Of a stretch of DNA of 13,628 bases, positions 1 to 7,570 are shown one piece after another; the first letter of the stretch is position 1; the number at the start of each line of letters is the position of its first letter. Origin of the DNA: Caulobacteraceae bacterium (GTDB lineage: Bacteria > Pseudomonadota > Alphaproteobacteria > Caulobacterales > Caulobacteraceae); NCBI GenBank assembly GCA_947456005.1, contig CANGRP010000036.1:1-13628 (forward strand), given 5' to 3'. The notes beneath the pieces are model-generated. The model was not told where the DNA came from. It ran no database searches and saw only the letters and a list, made by a program, of their open reading frames with translations. The translations under genes were made by a program, and so were the position numbers.

Positions 1-556
1 AGAAGGGGTAGAGCCGGACGCCATTGGCCGCAGAGAGCTCGCTGTAGATGGGATTGAAGGCCCGGGCGTAGTCCTCACCAAGGTTGGGCGCGGCCATCAT
101 GGTCGTGAGGGCGGCCGGGATACCGCGCCGCTTCAGCTCGTCCAGCATGGCCTGCAGGTTGGCGCGGGTCTGGGCCGGGCTGAGGCCCCTCAGCATGTCA
201 TTGGCGCCCAGGCCGACGATCACGAGGTCGGGCTTGCGAGGCAGGCCGTCGAGGGTGAAGGCCATCCGGGCGAGACCGGCGGCGGTGGTGTCCCCCGAGA
301 CGCCGGCGTTGACCACACGCGCGCCCACTCCCTGCTCCGCCAGGGCCCGCTCCAGGGCCGGCGCGAAGCCCTGCGAGGGTTCGAGGCCGTAGCCGGCGAA
401 CAGGCTGTCGCCAAAGGCCACCACAAGGGGGCCCTCGAAACCCGCCTCCGCCGAGGGCGGCTTCTGCGCCCGGGCCGCCTCCCCGCCGGGCGAACAGGCG
501 AGGACAAGCTGGCAAAGCCCGGCCATGATCACATATAGCCATAATCCTGAACGCAC
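1..556 (-). CDS. tesA: TesA-like SGNH/GDSL esterase (arylesterase / acyl-CoA thioesterase I), 3' end outside window
   Basis: This is an exported SGNH-fold ester hydrolase of the TesA family, which cleaves acyl thioesters, lysophospholipids and aryl esters in the periplasm. With the GTG start at 554-556, block I is GDSL (residues 49-52, nucleophile Ser51), block II is VNAGVSGDT (around Gly85-Gly88) and block III is GAND (Asn119). The catalytic Asp/His block lies beyond the left edge, so 185 residues are visible. I chose GTG 556 because GGAGG lies 6 nt upstream and because it adds MRSGLWLYVI, completing a signal peptide. The alternative ATG at 524-526 has no good ribosome-binding site and loses the positive n-region. 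The signal could end at a lipobox (LVLA before Cys21) or at a signal-peptidase-I site (ARA before Gln31). The gene is divergent from ybbA, the same pairing as in E. coli. The family call is firm; the exact substrate is not. Confidence 0.9.
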   Translation of the reverse strand, partial: MRSGLWLYVIMAGLCQLVLACSPGGEAARAQKPPSAEAGFEGPLVVAFGDSLFAGYGLEPSQGFAPALERALAEQGVGARVVNAGVSGDTTAAGLARMAFTLDGLPRKPDLVIVGLGANDMLRGLSPAQTRANLQAMLDELKRRGIPAALTTMMAAPNLGEDYARAFNPIYSELSAANGVRLYPF

Positions 557-562
557 CGGACG

Positions 563-567
563 CCTCC
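563..567 (-). promoter_or_regulatory. Shine-Dalgarno GGAGG of the esterase gene
   Basis: Read on the minus strand, GGAGG is followed by 6 nt and then GTG at 554-556. This decides the upstream start of the esterase. The motif ends only 4 bp before the ATG of the divergent ABC ATPase gene, so the two 5' ends are packed into about 20 bp. Confidence 0.6.
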
Positions 568-571
568 ACGC

Positions 572-1261
572 ATGCCCCACAACGCCGCCGACACCGACCT
601 GATGATCTGCGCGCGGGGCGTGACACTCTCGCTTGGAAACACCGACATCCTCAAGGGTGTTGACCTCGACGCCCCCCGCGGACAGAGCCTGGCCGTCCTT
701 GGTCCCTCGGGTTCGGGGAAGTCCTCCCTGATGGCGGTCCTCTCCGGGCTGGAGCGCGCCACCTCCGGCGAGGTGCGGATCAATGGCGAGGACTTCGGAC
801 CGCTTGACGAGGATGCCCTGGCCCGCGCGCGTCGGGGCCGGATCGGCATCATCCTCCAGGCCTTCCATCTCCTGCCGACCATGACCGCCCTGGAGAACGT
901 GGCCACGCCCCTGGAGCTGTGCGGGGTGGGGGACGCCCGCGAGCGGGCGGTGTCGGAACTGACCGCTGTGGGACTGGCTGACCGGCTCGGGCACTATCCG
1001 ACGCAGCTGTCGGGCGGCGAGCAGCAGAGAGTGGCCATCGCCCGGGCCATGGCCCCGCGGCCCGGCCTGATCTTCGCAGACGAGCCCACGGGCAACCTGG
1101 ACGGAGTGACCTCCCGTCGGGTGGCGGACCTTCTCTTCGAGCGTCGCGCGGCGGCCGGGGCGACCCTGGTGATGATCACCCATGACCCGGGCCTCGCCGC
1201 CCGCTGCGACCGGATTGTCGAGATGGCGGACGGCCGGATCATCTCCGACCGGCTGTCATGA
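572..1261 (+). CDS. ybbA: ABC transporter ATP-binding protein, YbbA/LolD-like
   Basis: This is the cytoplasmic ATPase (229 aa) of a MacB/LolD-type ABC system that works on lipids or lipoproteins at the inner membrane rather than as a classic importer. All ATPase motifs are intact: Walker A GPSGSGKS (44-51), Q-loop Gln96, signature LSGGEQQRVAIARA (146-159), Walker B LIFADE (166-171) followed by PTGNLD, and H-loop His204 in MITHD. No good ribosome-binding site precedes ATG 572. A later ATG at 602 has none either and would remove part of the first strand, so I keep 572. The stop overlaps the next start by 4 bp (ATGA), indicating translational coupling to the permease. The esterase gene diverges upstream. 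In E. coli the ybbA-ybbP pair lies beside tesA, and a role in handling lysophospholipid or fatty-acid products has been suggested but not proven. Confidence 0.93.
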   Translation: MPHNAADTDLMICARGVTLSLGNTDILKGVDLDAPRGQSLAVLGPSGSGKSSLMAVLSGLERATSGEVRINGEDFGPLDEDALARARRGRIGIILQAFHLLPTMTALENVATPLELCGVGDARERAVSELTAVGLADRLGHYPTQLSGGEQQRVAIARAMAPRPGLIFADEPTGNLDGVTSRRVADLLFERRAAAGATLVMITHDPGLAARCDRIVEMADGRIISDRLS

Positions 1262-3780
1262 CGCCCGTCCCCCTGCCCACACTCTGGCGGATCGCGCGGC
1301 GGGACCTGTCCGCCAGCTTCCGGGGCCTGCGCCTGCTTTTCCTCTGCCTGTTCCTCGGCGTCGCGGCCCTTGCAGCCATCGGCAGCCTGACCGCAGCCAT
1401 CACCGGGGAACTGACCCGCAAGGGCCGGGAACTCCTGGGCGGCGACATCGAGATCGCCCTCACCCAGAGGTCCGCCACCGCGCCCGAGAAGCTAAGGATG
1501 GCCGAGCTCGGCCCGGTCAGCGAGACCGTCCGGCTGCGGGCCATGGCGCGGGGCGGGTCCGGCCCACCCATGCTGGCCGAGCTGAAGGCCGTCGACGACG
1601 TCTATCCCCTCTATGGAAGTCTCACCGTCCAGACCCCGGCGGGCGTGCGTCCTACGCCGCGGCCGGGACCGGGTGAGGTTCTGGTGGAGCCGGGGCTGGC
1701 CGAGCGGCTGGGAGTGGGGCCCGGATCCGTCGTCGGATTCGGCCGGGCCGAGTTCCGGGTCGCAGGCGTTCTGGACAACGAGCCGGACCGGGTGGGCGAA
1801 GGCTTCAGCCTCGGACCCGCCGCCCTGATCCGTCTGGAGGAGCTGCCTGCGACTGGCCTGATCCAGCCCGGAAGCCTGTTCCAGACCAAGTACCGCGTGA
1901 AGCTCGCCGACGGTTCAGCCCGCTCGCCTGACCGTCTCGCCGAGTCCCTCCGGCAAGAGTTCGGGGAGTCTGGCTGGCAGGTGCGGGACCATGGCCGCGC
2001 GGCGCCTGGGGCCAGCCGGTTCTTCGAGCGCATGGGCCAGTTCCTGAGCCTGATCGGTCTCGCCGCCCTCGTCATCGCCGGCATTGGCGTCAGTAACGGG
2101 GTGTCCGGCTACCTCGCCGCCAGACGCGGCTCCATCGCCACCCTGAAGGTCCTCGGGGCCTCAGGACGCGATATCACCACGGTGTACCTCCTCCAGGTCG
2201 GCGCCGTCGCGGGGATCGCCGTGCTGGCGGGGCTGGCGGCGGGGGCAGGGGCGCCGTCCCTGATCCTTACCCTCATCGGCGACCGCCTGCCCGTGCGCCC
2301 GGAATTCTCCCTGCATCCGGCGCCGCTGACCCTTGCGGCCGCCCAAGGGCTGCTGATCGCCTTCATCTTCACCTGGCTGCCCCTCGCCCGGGCCGGGTCG
2401 ACCCCGCCTGCAGCGATCTGGAGGGCGTCGCTTGAACCCCAGGGGCGCCCGGCCCTGCGCGACGGGGGCATTGTGGCCGCGGCGGCGAGCCTGTCCATCG
2501 GCCTTGCGGTCCTGACCTCCGTGGAGCCTCTTTATTCCGCCGGGATCATGGCGGCGGCGGCGGGAGGGCTCGTCATGCTGCTGGGTGTCGGCGCCGGGGT
2601 GAGGGTCATGGCCAGACGAGCCCCCCGCCCTGCTTCTCCCCTTCTCCGGCTGGCGCTGGCGAACCTGCACCGACCCGGCTCCCAGACGTCGGCCCTGGTG
2701 ATCGCCATGGGCCTGTCCCTGACCCTCTTTGTCTTGATCGCCGCCATCCAGACCAGCCTCGACGCCGAGATCGCGCGGTCCGTGCCCGCGCGGGCTCCGG
2801 CCCAGTTTGTCCTGGACGTCCCTTCCGCCGGCGCAGAGACCTTCCGCAAGGTGGTGACCGACGCCGCGCCTGGGGCCGAGGTCGACCTCGTGCCCGCCCT
2901 GCGGGGCATGATCACAGCCTACGGGGACCAGAAGGTCCGAGATCTCAAGGTCATCCCGCGCGAGGCCTGGGTGCTGCGCGGCGAACGCGGCGTCACCTAT
3001 GCGGCGGATCTGCCCGCGGGCAGCCGCATCATGGCCGGTGAGTGGTGGCCGAAGGACTATGCGGGTCCTCCACTCGTCTCCCTGGATGACGAGGTCGCCG
3101 CAGACCTTGGCCTCAAGGTGGGTGACAGGCTCACGGTCAGTGTGCTGGGGCGCGAGATCCCGGCGCGCATCGCCTCCCTGAGACGAATTGACTGGGACAC
3201 CATGGGCTTCAACTACCTGATGGTCTTCCCACCCAGCACCCTGGCGGGCGCTCCCCACACCTTGGCAGGCGCCGTCAGCCTGCCGCCGGAGCGAGAAACC
3301 GCCGCCGCCCGGGCCATACTGGGGACCTTCCCAGGAGCCTCGGTCATCTCCGTTCGCGAAATCCTAGGCCAGGCGAGGACCCTCCTGGACCAGATGGCCC
3401 TGGCGGTCCTGGCCGCCGCCTCGGTGACCCTGCTGGCGGGAATGGCGGTCCTGACCGGCGCGGTCGCCGCCGCCCGCCAATCCCGGACCTACGACGCCGT
3501 GGTGCTCAAGACACTGGGGGCCACAAGAGGGCAGTTGCTGGGGGTCCAGGCCCTTGAGTACGGCCTCCTCGGCCTCCTTCTGGGCGGAGTCGCGCTCGCC
3601 ATGGGCCTTGGCGGCGCTTGGTGGATCATCGTCCAGGTGTTCGAATTCACCTGGGCGCCGGACTGGGGGCGCGTCCTCGCCACCCTGGGCGCAGGACTGG
3701 CGGTGACGCTGGTCCTCAGCCTGGCCGGTGCGCTCCCCATCCTGTCGGCGCGGCCGGCGAGTGCGCTCAGGTCCGTCTAG
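1258..3780 (+). CDS. ybbP: YbbP-like FtsX-family ABC transporter permease
   Basis: This large inner-membrane permease (840 aa, slightly longer than E. coli YbbP at about 800) partners the ATPase encoded just upstream. I see about ten membrane segments: 24-46, then a cluster at roughly 262-284, 308-338, 356-378, 403-421, 429-450 and 478-498, and a C-terminal group at 713-737, 765-795 and 806-829. Two FtsX-type domains (about 265-380 and 716-835) each carry the short 'LK-LGA' cytoplasmic motif typical of the family (TLKVLGAS at 295-302, VLKTLGAT at 749-756). Large periplasmic domains lie at about 50-260 and 500-710. The N-terminal stretch with RKGRELLGGDIEI (54-66) is characteristic of the YbbP/lysophospholipase-associated permease group. 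Such MacB-fold systems move mechanical force or lipophilic substrates across the periplasm; the actual cargo here is unknown. The start overlaps the ybbA stop (ATGA). Confidence 0.92.
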   Translation: MTPVPLPTLWRIARRDLSASFRGLRLLFLCLFLGVAALAAIGSLTAAITGELTRKGRELLGGDIEIALTQRSATAPEKLRMAELGPVSETVRLRAMARGGSGPPMLAELKAVDDVYPLYGSLTVQTPAGVRPTPRPGPGEVLVEPGLAERLGVGPGSVVGFGRAEFRVAGVLDNEPDRVGEGFSLGPAALIRLEELPATGLIQPGSLFQTKYRVKLADGSARSPDRLAESLRQEFGESGWQVRDHGRAAPGASRFFERMGQFLSLIGLAALVIAGIGVSNGVSGYLAARRGSIATLKVLGASGRDITTVYLLQVGAVAGIAVLAGLAAGAGAPSLILTLIGDRLPVRPEFSLHPAPLTLAAAQGLLIAFIFTWLPLARAGSTPPAAIWRASLEPQGRPALRDGGIVAAAASLSIGLAVLTSVEPLYSAGIMAAAAGGLVMLLGVGAGVRVMARRAPRPASPLLRLALANLHRPGSQTSALVIAMGLSLTLFVLIAAIQTSLDAEIARSVPARAPAQFVLDVPSAGAETFRKVVTDAAPGAEVDLVPALRGMITAYGDQKVRDLKVIPREAWVLRGERGVTYAADLPAGSRIMAGEWWPKDYAGPPLVSLDDEVAADLGLKVGDRLTVSVLGREIPARIASLRRIDWDTMGFNYLMVFPPSTLAGAPHTLAGAVSLPPERETAAARAILGTFPGASVISVREILGQARTLLDQMALAVLAAASVTLLAGMAVLTGAVAAARQSRTYDAVVLKTLGATRGQLLGVQALEYGLLGLLLGGVALAMGLGGAWWIIVQVFEFTWAPDWGRVLATLGAGLAVTLVLSLAGALPILSARPASALRSV

Positions 3781-3798
3781 GATCAGGCGGGCCGGGCG

Positions 3799-4515
3799 AT
3801 GGAAGGCTTCTACGAACAGGACCTGGCGGCGATCCACGCCGAGGGCTTCGGCACCCTGGGCGCAGCAGCGGCAGAGGTCGTCGCTGACGCCCTCGGCGAG
3901 GAGATCGCCGGAGCGCGGGTCGCGGACATCGGGTGCGGCGCCGGAGCCTTGGCCGCCCCCCTCTCCACCGCCGGCGCAGAGGTCTGGGGCCTGGACATCT
4001 CACCCGCCCTCCTGGAGATCGCCCGCCGCCGGGCGCCACGCGCGAGGTTCCGGCAAGGATCGCTGCATGAGGTTGAGATTCCTCCCGTCGAGGCGGTCTG
4101 CGCCATCGGCGAGGTGGTGAACTACATGGCGGATGCGCGGGCCGGCGAGGCCGCCCTCCGCCGCTTCCTGGAGCAGGCCGCAGCATCCCTCCGCCCCGGC
4201 GGCCTCCTGCTGTTCGACGCCGCTGCGCCGGGACGAGGCTCCAGCCGGAGCTTTACCGAAGGGCCCAGCTGGGCGGTGGGGTCGATCAGCGAAGAGACGG
4301 AACAGCGCCTGGTCCGAACCGTCACCACCTTTCGCGAATTGGAAGGGGGTTGGCGCCGCACGCAGGAGATCCACCATCTGGCCCTCTTCGCCACCGACAT
4401 GGTCCTGGACGCCCTGGAGTCTGCAGGCTTCGAGGGCGAGGTCCTGCCGGGTTACGGCGCCTTGAGCCCGCCCCCCGGTCTTCCCGTCTACCGCGCCGTC
4501 CGCAACGGATCTTGA
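3799..4515 (+). CDS. Class I SAM-dependent methyltransferase
   Basis: This is a cytoplasmic Rossmann-fold methyltransferase of 238 aa. Motif I is VADIGCGAGAL (41-51), which binds S-adenosylmethionine. The acidic residue at the end of strand 2 is Asp66 in WGLDIS. The later strand carries AICAIGEVVNY-like sequence (about 99-109), and LRPGGLLLFD after residue 130 is the usual post-motif III strand. The C-terminal third has no recognised motif and may define the substrate. The gene starts 18 bp after the permease stop with only a weak AGG-rich site upstream, so it is probably read on the same transcript as ybbA-ybbP. Nothing in the sequence identifies the methyl acceptor. A link with the esterase/ABC module is only positional. 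Confidence 0.87.
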   Translation: MEGFYEQDLAAIHAEGFGTLGAAAAEVVADALGEEIAGARVADIGCGAGALAAPLSTAGAEVWGLDISPALLEIARRRAPRARFRQGSLHEVEIPPVEAVCAIGEVVNYMADARAGEAALRRFLEQAAASLRPGGLLLFDAAAPGRGSSRSFTEGPSWAVGSISEETEQRLVRTVTTFRELEGGWRRTQEIHHLALFATDMVLDALESAGFEGEVLPGYGALSPPPGLPVYRAVRNGS

Positions 4516-4518
4516 ACT

Positions 4519-4536
4519 CCTGACCGAAGAGTCAGG
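4519..4536 (+). terminator. Possible weak terminator hairpin after the methyltransferase gene
   Basis: CCTGAC (4519-4524) and GTCAGG (4531-4536) form a perfect 6-bp stem with a 6-nt loop, 3 bp after the methyltransferase stop. No T-run follows, so intrinsic termination would be weak. It may instead protect the 3' end or be chance. Confidence 0.3.
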
Positions 4537-4621
4537 TTCCGCGTCCACGGCAGGGAACAGCTTGACGGATTGGCGATCTTCCCACCCACTTCCTCATACC
4601 CTCCATTCAAAAGGAGGGGTT

Positions 4622-4626
4622 GGGAG
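4622..4626 (+). promoter_or_regulatory. Shine-Dalgarno GGGAG for the GPH symporter
   Basis: GGGAG lies 8 nt before ATG 4635 and supports that start. A stronger-looking AGGAGG at 4612-4617 is 17 nt from this ATG and only 2 nt from an in-frame TTG at 4620, so it is badly spaced for either codon. It could be a standby site. Confidence 0.5.
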
Positions 4627-4634
4627 AAAATCGC

Positions 4635-6092
4635 ATGTCCGTCGCTGAGGCGCATGTCCAGGGCGCGGAGCCGCCGCCGCTCCGCCTGCGCACCAAGTTG
4701 TTCTTCGGCATCGGCAGCGCAGCGGAGACGATCGCGCTCTTCTCCCTGGGGTCCTACGCCCTCCTCTACTACAATCAGGTGCTGGGCCTGCCCGGCTGGC
4801 TGGGCGGACTGGCCATCTCGATCTCCTTCGTGGTGGACGGGTTCGCCGACCCGGTCATCGGCTCGATCTCCGACCGGACCCGGTCCCGATTCGGTCGACG
4901 GCATCCCTTCATGTACGCCGCGCCCGTCCCCATCGCCCTCTTCTTCCTGGCGATCTTCAACCCGCCGGAGGGCCTCAGCCACACCCTGCTCTTCCTCTGG
5001 TTCACCGGTTCGGTAATCGGCCTCAGGGTCGCCATGAGCGTCTTCCACACTCCGCACCTGGCCTTCGGGGGCGAGTTGTCGGAGTCCTATATCGAGCGCA
5101 CCAAGGTGATGGCGTGGAACAACTTCTCCACCTGGATCGGCGGCACCGCCATCTCGCTGACCGCCCTCACCTTCTTCTTCAAGGCCACGCCCGAGTATCC
5201 CCGGGGCCTGCTCAACCCCGAACCCTACCTGCCCTTCTCCCTGCTCGCCGCGGGCGCGACCCTGGCCATCCTCTTCGCATCGGCCTGGTTCACCCGAGAC
5301 CAGATCCCGCGCCTGCCCAAGCCACCGGAAGACCAGCCGCCCTTCTCGCCCTTCGAGTTCCTGAAGGACGTCGGCAAGGTCCTGGCCAATCGCAACTATG
5401 TCTGGCTGCTAGCCGGCCTTTTCGCCCTGTCCCTGATGACCGGGATCCGCGACACCCTCGGGCTCTACGGCGGCACCTACTACTGGGGCCTGCCCTCGGA
5501 GCAGCTGCGCTGGTACTCGCTGGGCAGCCTGGTGGGCTTCGTCTCGGCCCTCACAATGACGCCCCGGCTCCATGTCCGCTGGGGCAAACGCGCCGTGATC
5601 ATCTGGAGCTCGGCGGCCCTCATGGTCTTCCCGGCCCTCGGCTTCATCCTGCGGGAAGTCGGCCTCATGTTCCCGAATGGCGACCCGCGCCTCCTGCCGA
5701 CCCTCGTGGCCATCTCCGCCGTGAGCTACGCCGTGGGCGCGATCCTGAACATCTCGGTGATGAGCGCCCTGGCCGATGTCGCCGACGAGAACGAGGTGAA
5801 GTTCGGGGTGCGCCAGGAAGGCGTGCTCTATTCGACCCGGGCCCTCTTCGCCAAGCTCGACACGGCCATCGGCGCCGCCCTGGCCGGGGTCGTGCTGACC
5901 CTGATCGCCTTTCCCGAGAAGGCCCAGCCCGGGCAGGTCGACCCCGAGGTCATCCGTCACCTGGGGCTCTTCCTCGGGCCTGTCTCCATGATCCCCGGGA
6001 TCTTCGCCGTCCTGCTCTACGCGCGGTTCCGCATCTCCCGGGAAGACCACGCCGCCACCCGGGCGAAGATCGCGGCCCTCAAGCGCGCATAG
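4635..6092 (+). CDS. GPH-family (MFS_2) sugar:cation symporter
   Basis: This is a 12-segment inner-membrane transporter (485 aa) of the glycoside-pentoside-hexuronide:cation symporter family, which couples uptake of sugars or sugar-like solutes to H+ or Na+. The N-terminal half has the family signature VVDGFADPVIGSISD (66-80) followed by RTRSRFGRRHPFM, including the Asp and Arg residues that bind cation and gate the cytoplasmic loop. The second half has the mirrored motif around ALADVADENEVKFGVRQEG. The length is normal for the family. ATG 4635 is chosen on its GGGAG site; a TTG 15 bp upstream would add five residues. The gene stands alone on the plus strand, converging on the esterase with a 20-bp gap. 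No sugar hydrolase or sugar regulator is adjacent, so the substrate cannot be named. GPH-like permeases of this length are common in Caulobacterales and Sphingomonadales. Confidence 0.9.
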   Translation: MSVAEAHVQGAEPPPLRLRTKLFFGIGSAAETIALFSLGSYALLYYNQVLGLPGWLGGLAISISFVVDGFADPVIGSISDRTRSRFGRRHPFMYAAPVPIALFFLAIFNPPEGLSHTLLFLWFTGSVIGLRVAMSVFHTPHLAFGGELSESYIERTKVMAWNNFSTWIGGTAISLTALTFFFKATPEYPRGLLNPEPYLPFSLLAAGATLAILFASAWFTRDQIPRLPKPPEDQPPFSPFEFLKDVGKVLANRNYVWLLAGLFALSLMTGIRDTLGLYGGTYYWGLPSEQLRWYSLGSLVGFVSALTMTPRLHVRWGKRAVIIWSSAALMVFPALGFILREVGLMFPNGDPRLLPTLVAISAVSYAVGAILNISVMSALADVADENEVKFGVRQEGVLYSTRALFAKLDTAIGAALAGVVLTLIAFPEKAQPGQVDPEVIRHLGLFLGPVSMIPGIFAVLLYARFRISREDHAATRAKIAALKRA

Positions 6093-6111
6093 GCCGGGTC
6101 GGCATAACCTC

Positions 6112-7350
6112 CTAGGACGCCGGGAGCCGGGCCTTGAAGAAGCTCCAGGCGATCTCTGCGAACTCGACATCGCGGTTCTGTGATCCGCTCTCCGGCGTAG
6201 TGGGGACCAGGACCTTCTGGCTTGCGACGGGATGACCGGCCCCATCCATCCGCCACCATTCGACGTCAGACGCTCCAGAGTAGACCAGCCTGTTGGCCGG
6301 CCCGGGATCGGAGGTGTCGCCATTGAAGACAGTCTGCACAGGGGTCACCGTAGCGCCGTTCGCCTGGCGCCAGACGTCACGGGTCGCCTCAGCGCTGATC
6401 ACCTGGCCCCGGGTGCAGTTTCCGCCCAGGTTGGCCACGCAACCACCTGCATAGGGCATGGCCGGATCCGCCGTCCCGTGCACCATGAGGACTGGCAGCC
6501 GCCGTGGCGGGGAGGCGCTGCAGGCGCCCGTCTTGGGGCTCTTGGCCATGTTCCCGTTTGAAGACGCCACCGCAGCGACATTGGCAGGTCCGGCGAGGGC
6601 GTAGGAGAGGGTCATCTGCGCCCCGTTTGAGCCTCCCGCCATGAAGACCTTGGATGTCGGCAGACCATACGCGGTGCGAAGCTGCTCGATCAGGGCGTTG
6701 AGGAAGCCGATATCATCCGCATTGCTGGAAGTCTGGTTGTCGGACCTGCAGTCATTCCAGCCGGGTGATCCATCCAGCGCCGGCTGACCGCCCGGGTAGA
6801 CGACGATGAGGCCCTCGCGGTCCGCCACGTCCCGGAAGACGGAAAGGGGATGGGCGCCGGGATTGGCGATGGTGAGCCCCGCCCCGCCCCCGCCATGCAG
6901 GACGAGAACAAGCGCTTTGGGCGGCCCTGTCAGTCCCGCAGGTGTGTAGACGCGGAACTCGCGGGTCACGCCGCCGACCTGAAGGTTTCCCGGGGCGAGG
7001 CCGGGCGGGTAGGGCGCAGAGGCGACCGTCACGGTCGTCGAGGCGGTGACCGAGCCGGAGGGGTTCGCGGCGGTGAGGACATAGGTCGTGCTGGCCGCAG
7101 GGGTAACAGCACGGCTGGAAAGCCCGTCGACGGATCCGACCCCGGGACTGATCGACAGGGCGGTTGCGCCCTGGACCGTCCAGGACAGGGTCACGGACTG
7201 ACCGGGCTGGACCTGCGCCGGAGAGGCAGAGAAGGCGGAAATTGCAGGCGCTGACGGGGCCGGCGTCGATCCGCCCCCTCCCCCGCCGCCGCAGGCCGCC
7301 AGAAGGAAGACAGGCAACAAACCGCGGCTGAACCTCAGGCGATGGCGCAT
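6112..7350 (-). CDS. Lipoprotein esterase of PHB depolymerase / LpqC type with Ig-like domain
   Basis: This is an exported alpha/beta-hydrolase (412 aa) probably anchored to a membrane as a lipoprotein. MRHRLRFSRG, a hydrophobic core and the lipobox LLAAC (Cys20) form a classic type II signal, followed by seven glycines as a flexible tether. Residues about 35-110 look like a bacterial Ig-like domain (SASPAQVQPGQSVTLSW at 41-57). The catalytic domain starts near 120: oxyanion loop LHGGGG (151-156), nucleophile Ser241 in GGSNG, Asp295 in HGTAD, and His373 in GAGHP. This is the esterase/PHB-depolymerase (CE1-like) pattern; the substrate could be a polyester, a feruloyl-type ester or another extracellular ester. 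An in-frame TTG at 7366-7368, 11 nt after AAGGAG, would add MDKIIL. I prefer ATG 7350 because it gives the cleaner signal peptide, but the ribosome-binding site favours TTG. The gene has its own 220-bp upstream gap and faces the GPH symporter. Confidence 0.88.
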   Translation of the reverse strand: MRHRLRFSRGLLPVFLLAACGGGGGGGSTPAPSAPAISAFSASPAQVQPGQSVTLSWTVQGATALSISPGVGSVDGLSSRAVTPAASTTYVLTAANPSGSVTASTTVTVASAPYPPGLAPGNLQVGGVTREFRVYTPAGLTGPPKALVLVLHGGGGAGLTIANPGAHPLSVFRDVADREGLIVVYPGGQPALDGSPGWNDCRSDNQTSSNADDIGFLNALIEQLRTAYGLPTSKVFMAGGSNGAQMTLSYALAGPANVAAVASSNGNMAKSPKTGACSASPPRRLPVLMVHGTADPAMPYAGGCVANLGGNCTRGQVISAEATRDVWRQANGATVTPVQTVFNGDTSDPGPANRLVYSGASDVEWWRMDGAGHPVASQKVLVPTTPESGSQNRDVEFAEIAWSFFKARLPAS

Positions 7351-7570
7351 CAGGATAATCTTGTCCAAGAGGGAAAACGCTCCTTAAGGAACGCGGGCCG
7401 GTAGCAAATCCGGCGGCGGAAGGCGCGTGAGCGAGGATGATCCTGGCGCCCGAGAAGGGAAGGCCAAGGAGACGGCGTATCGCCCAGGGCCCATGCCCTC
7501 AAAGACAGCGCGTCGCAACTGCGCCTCGTAGTGCGTCCGACATTCAACCATCCCGCCCCTCAGGGACCGC

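Noticed and set aside
2161..3258. Long open frame of 365 codons on the minus strand opposite the permease gene
   Set aside because: It is a shadow frame: in GC-rich DNA stops are rare in the frames opposite real genes. The translation is rich in Gly, Arg, His and Gln with no membrane or domain pattern, while the plus frame encodes a clear FtsX permease.
6111..6116. CCTAGG palindromes at the ends of minus-strand genes (6111-6116 and 7570-7575)
   Set aside because: Each merely contains the TAG stop codon; a 6-bp coincidence, not an attachment site.
5409..6323. 304-codon minus-strand frame across the end of the GPH symporter and the esterase gene
   Set aside because: Low-complexity charged translation with no motif, overlapping two genes with intact hallmark motifs.
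7350..7547. Short minus-strand frame (65 codons) upstream of the lipoprotein esterase
   Set aside because: No motif, arginine-rich, and overlaps the esterase start region; no ribosome-binding site that stands out.
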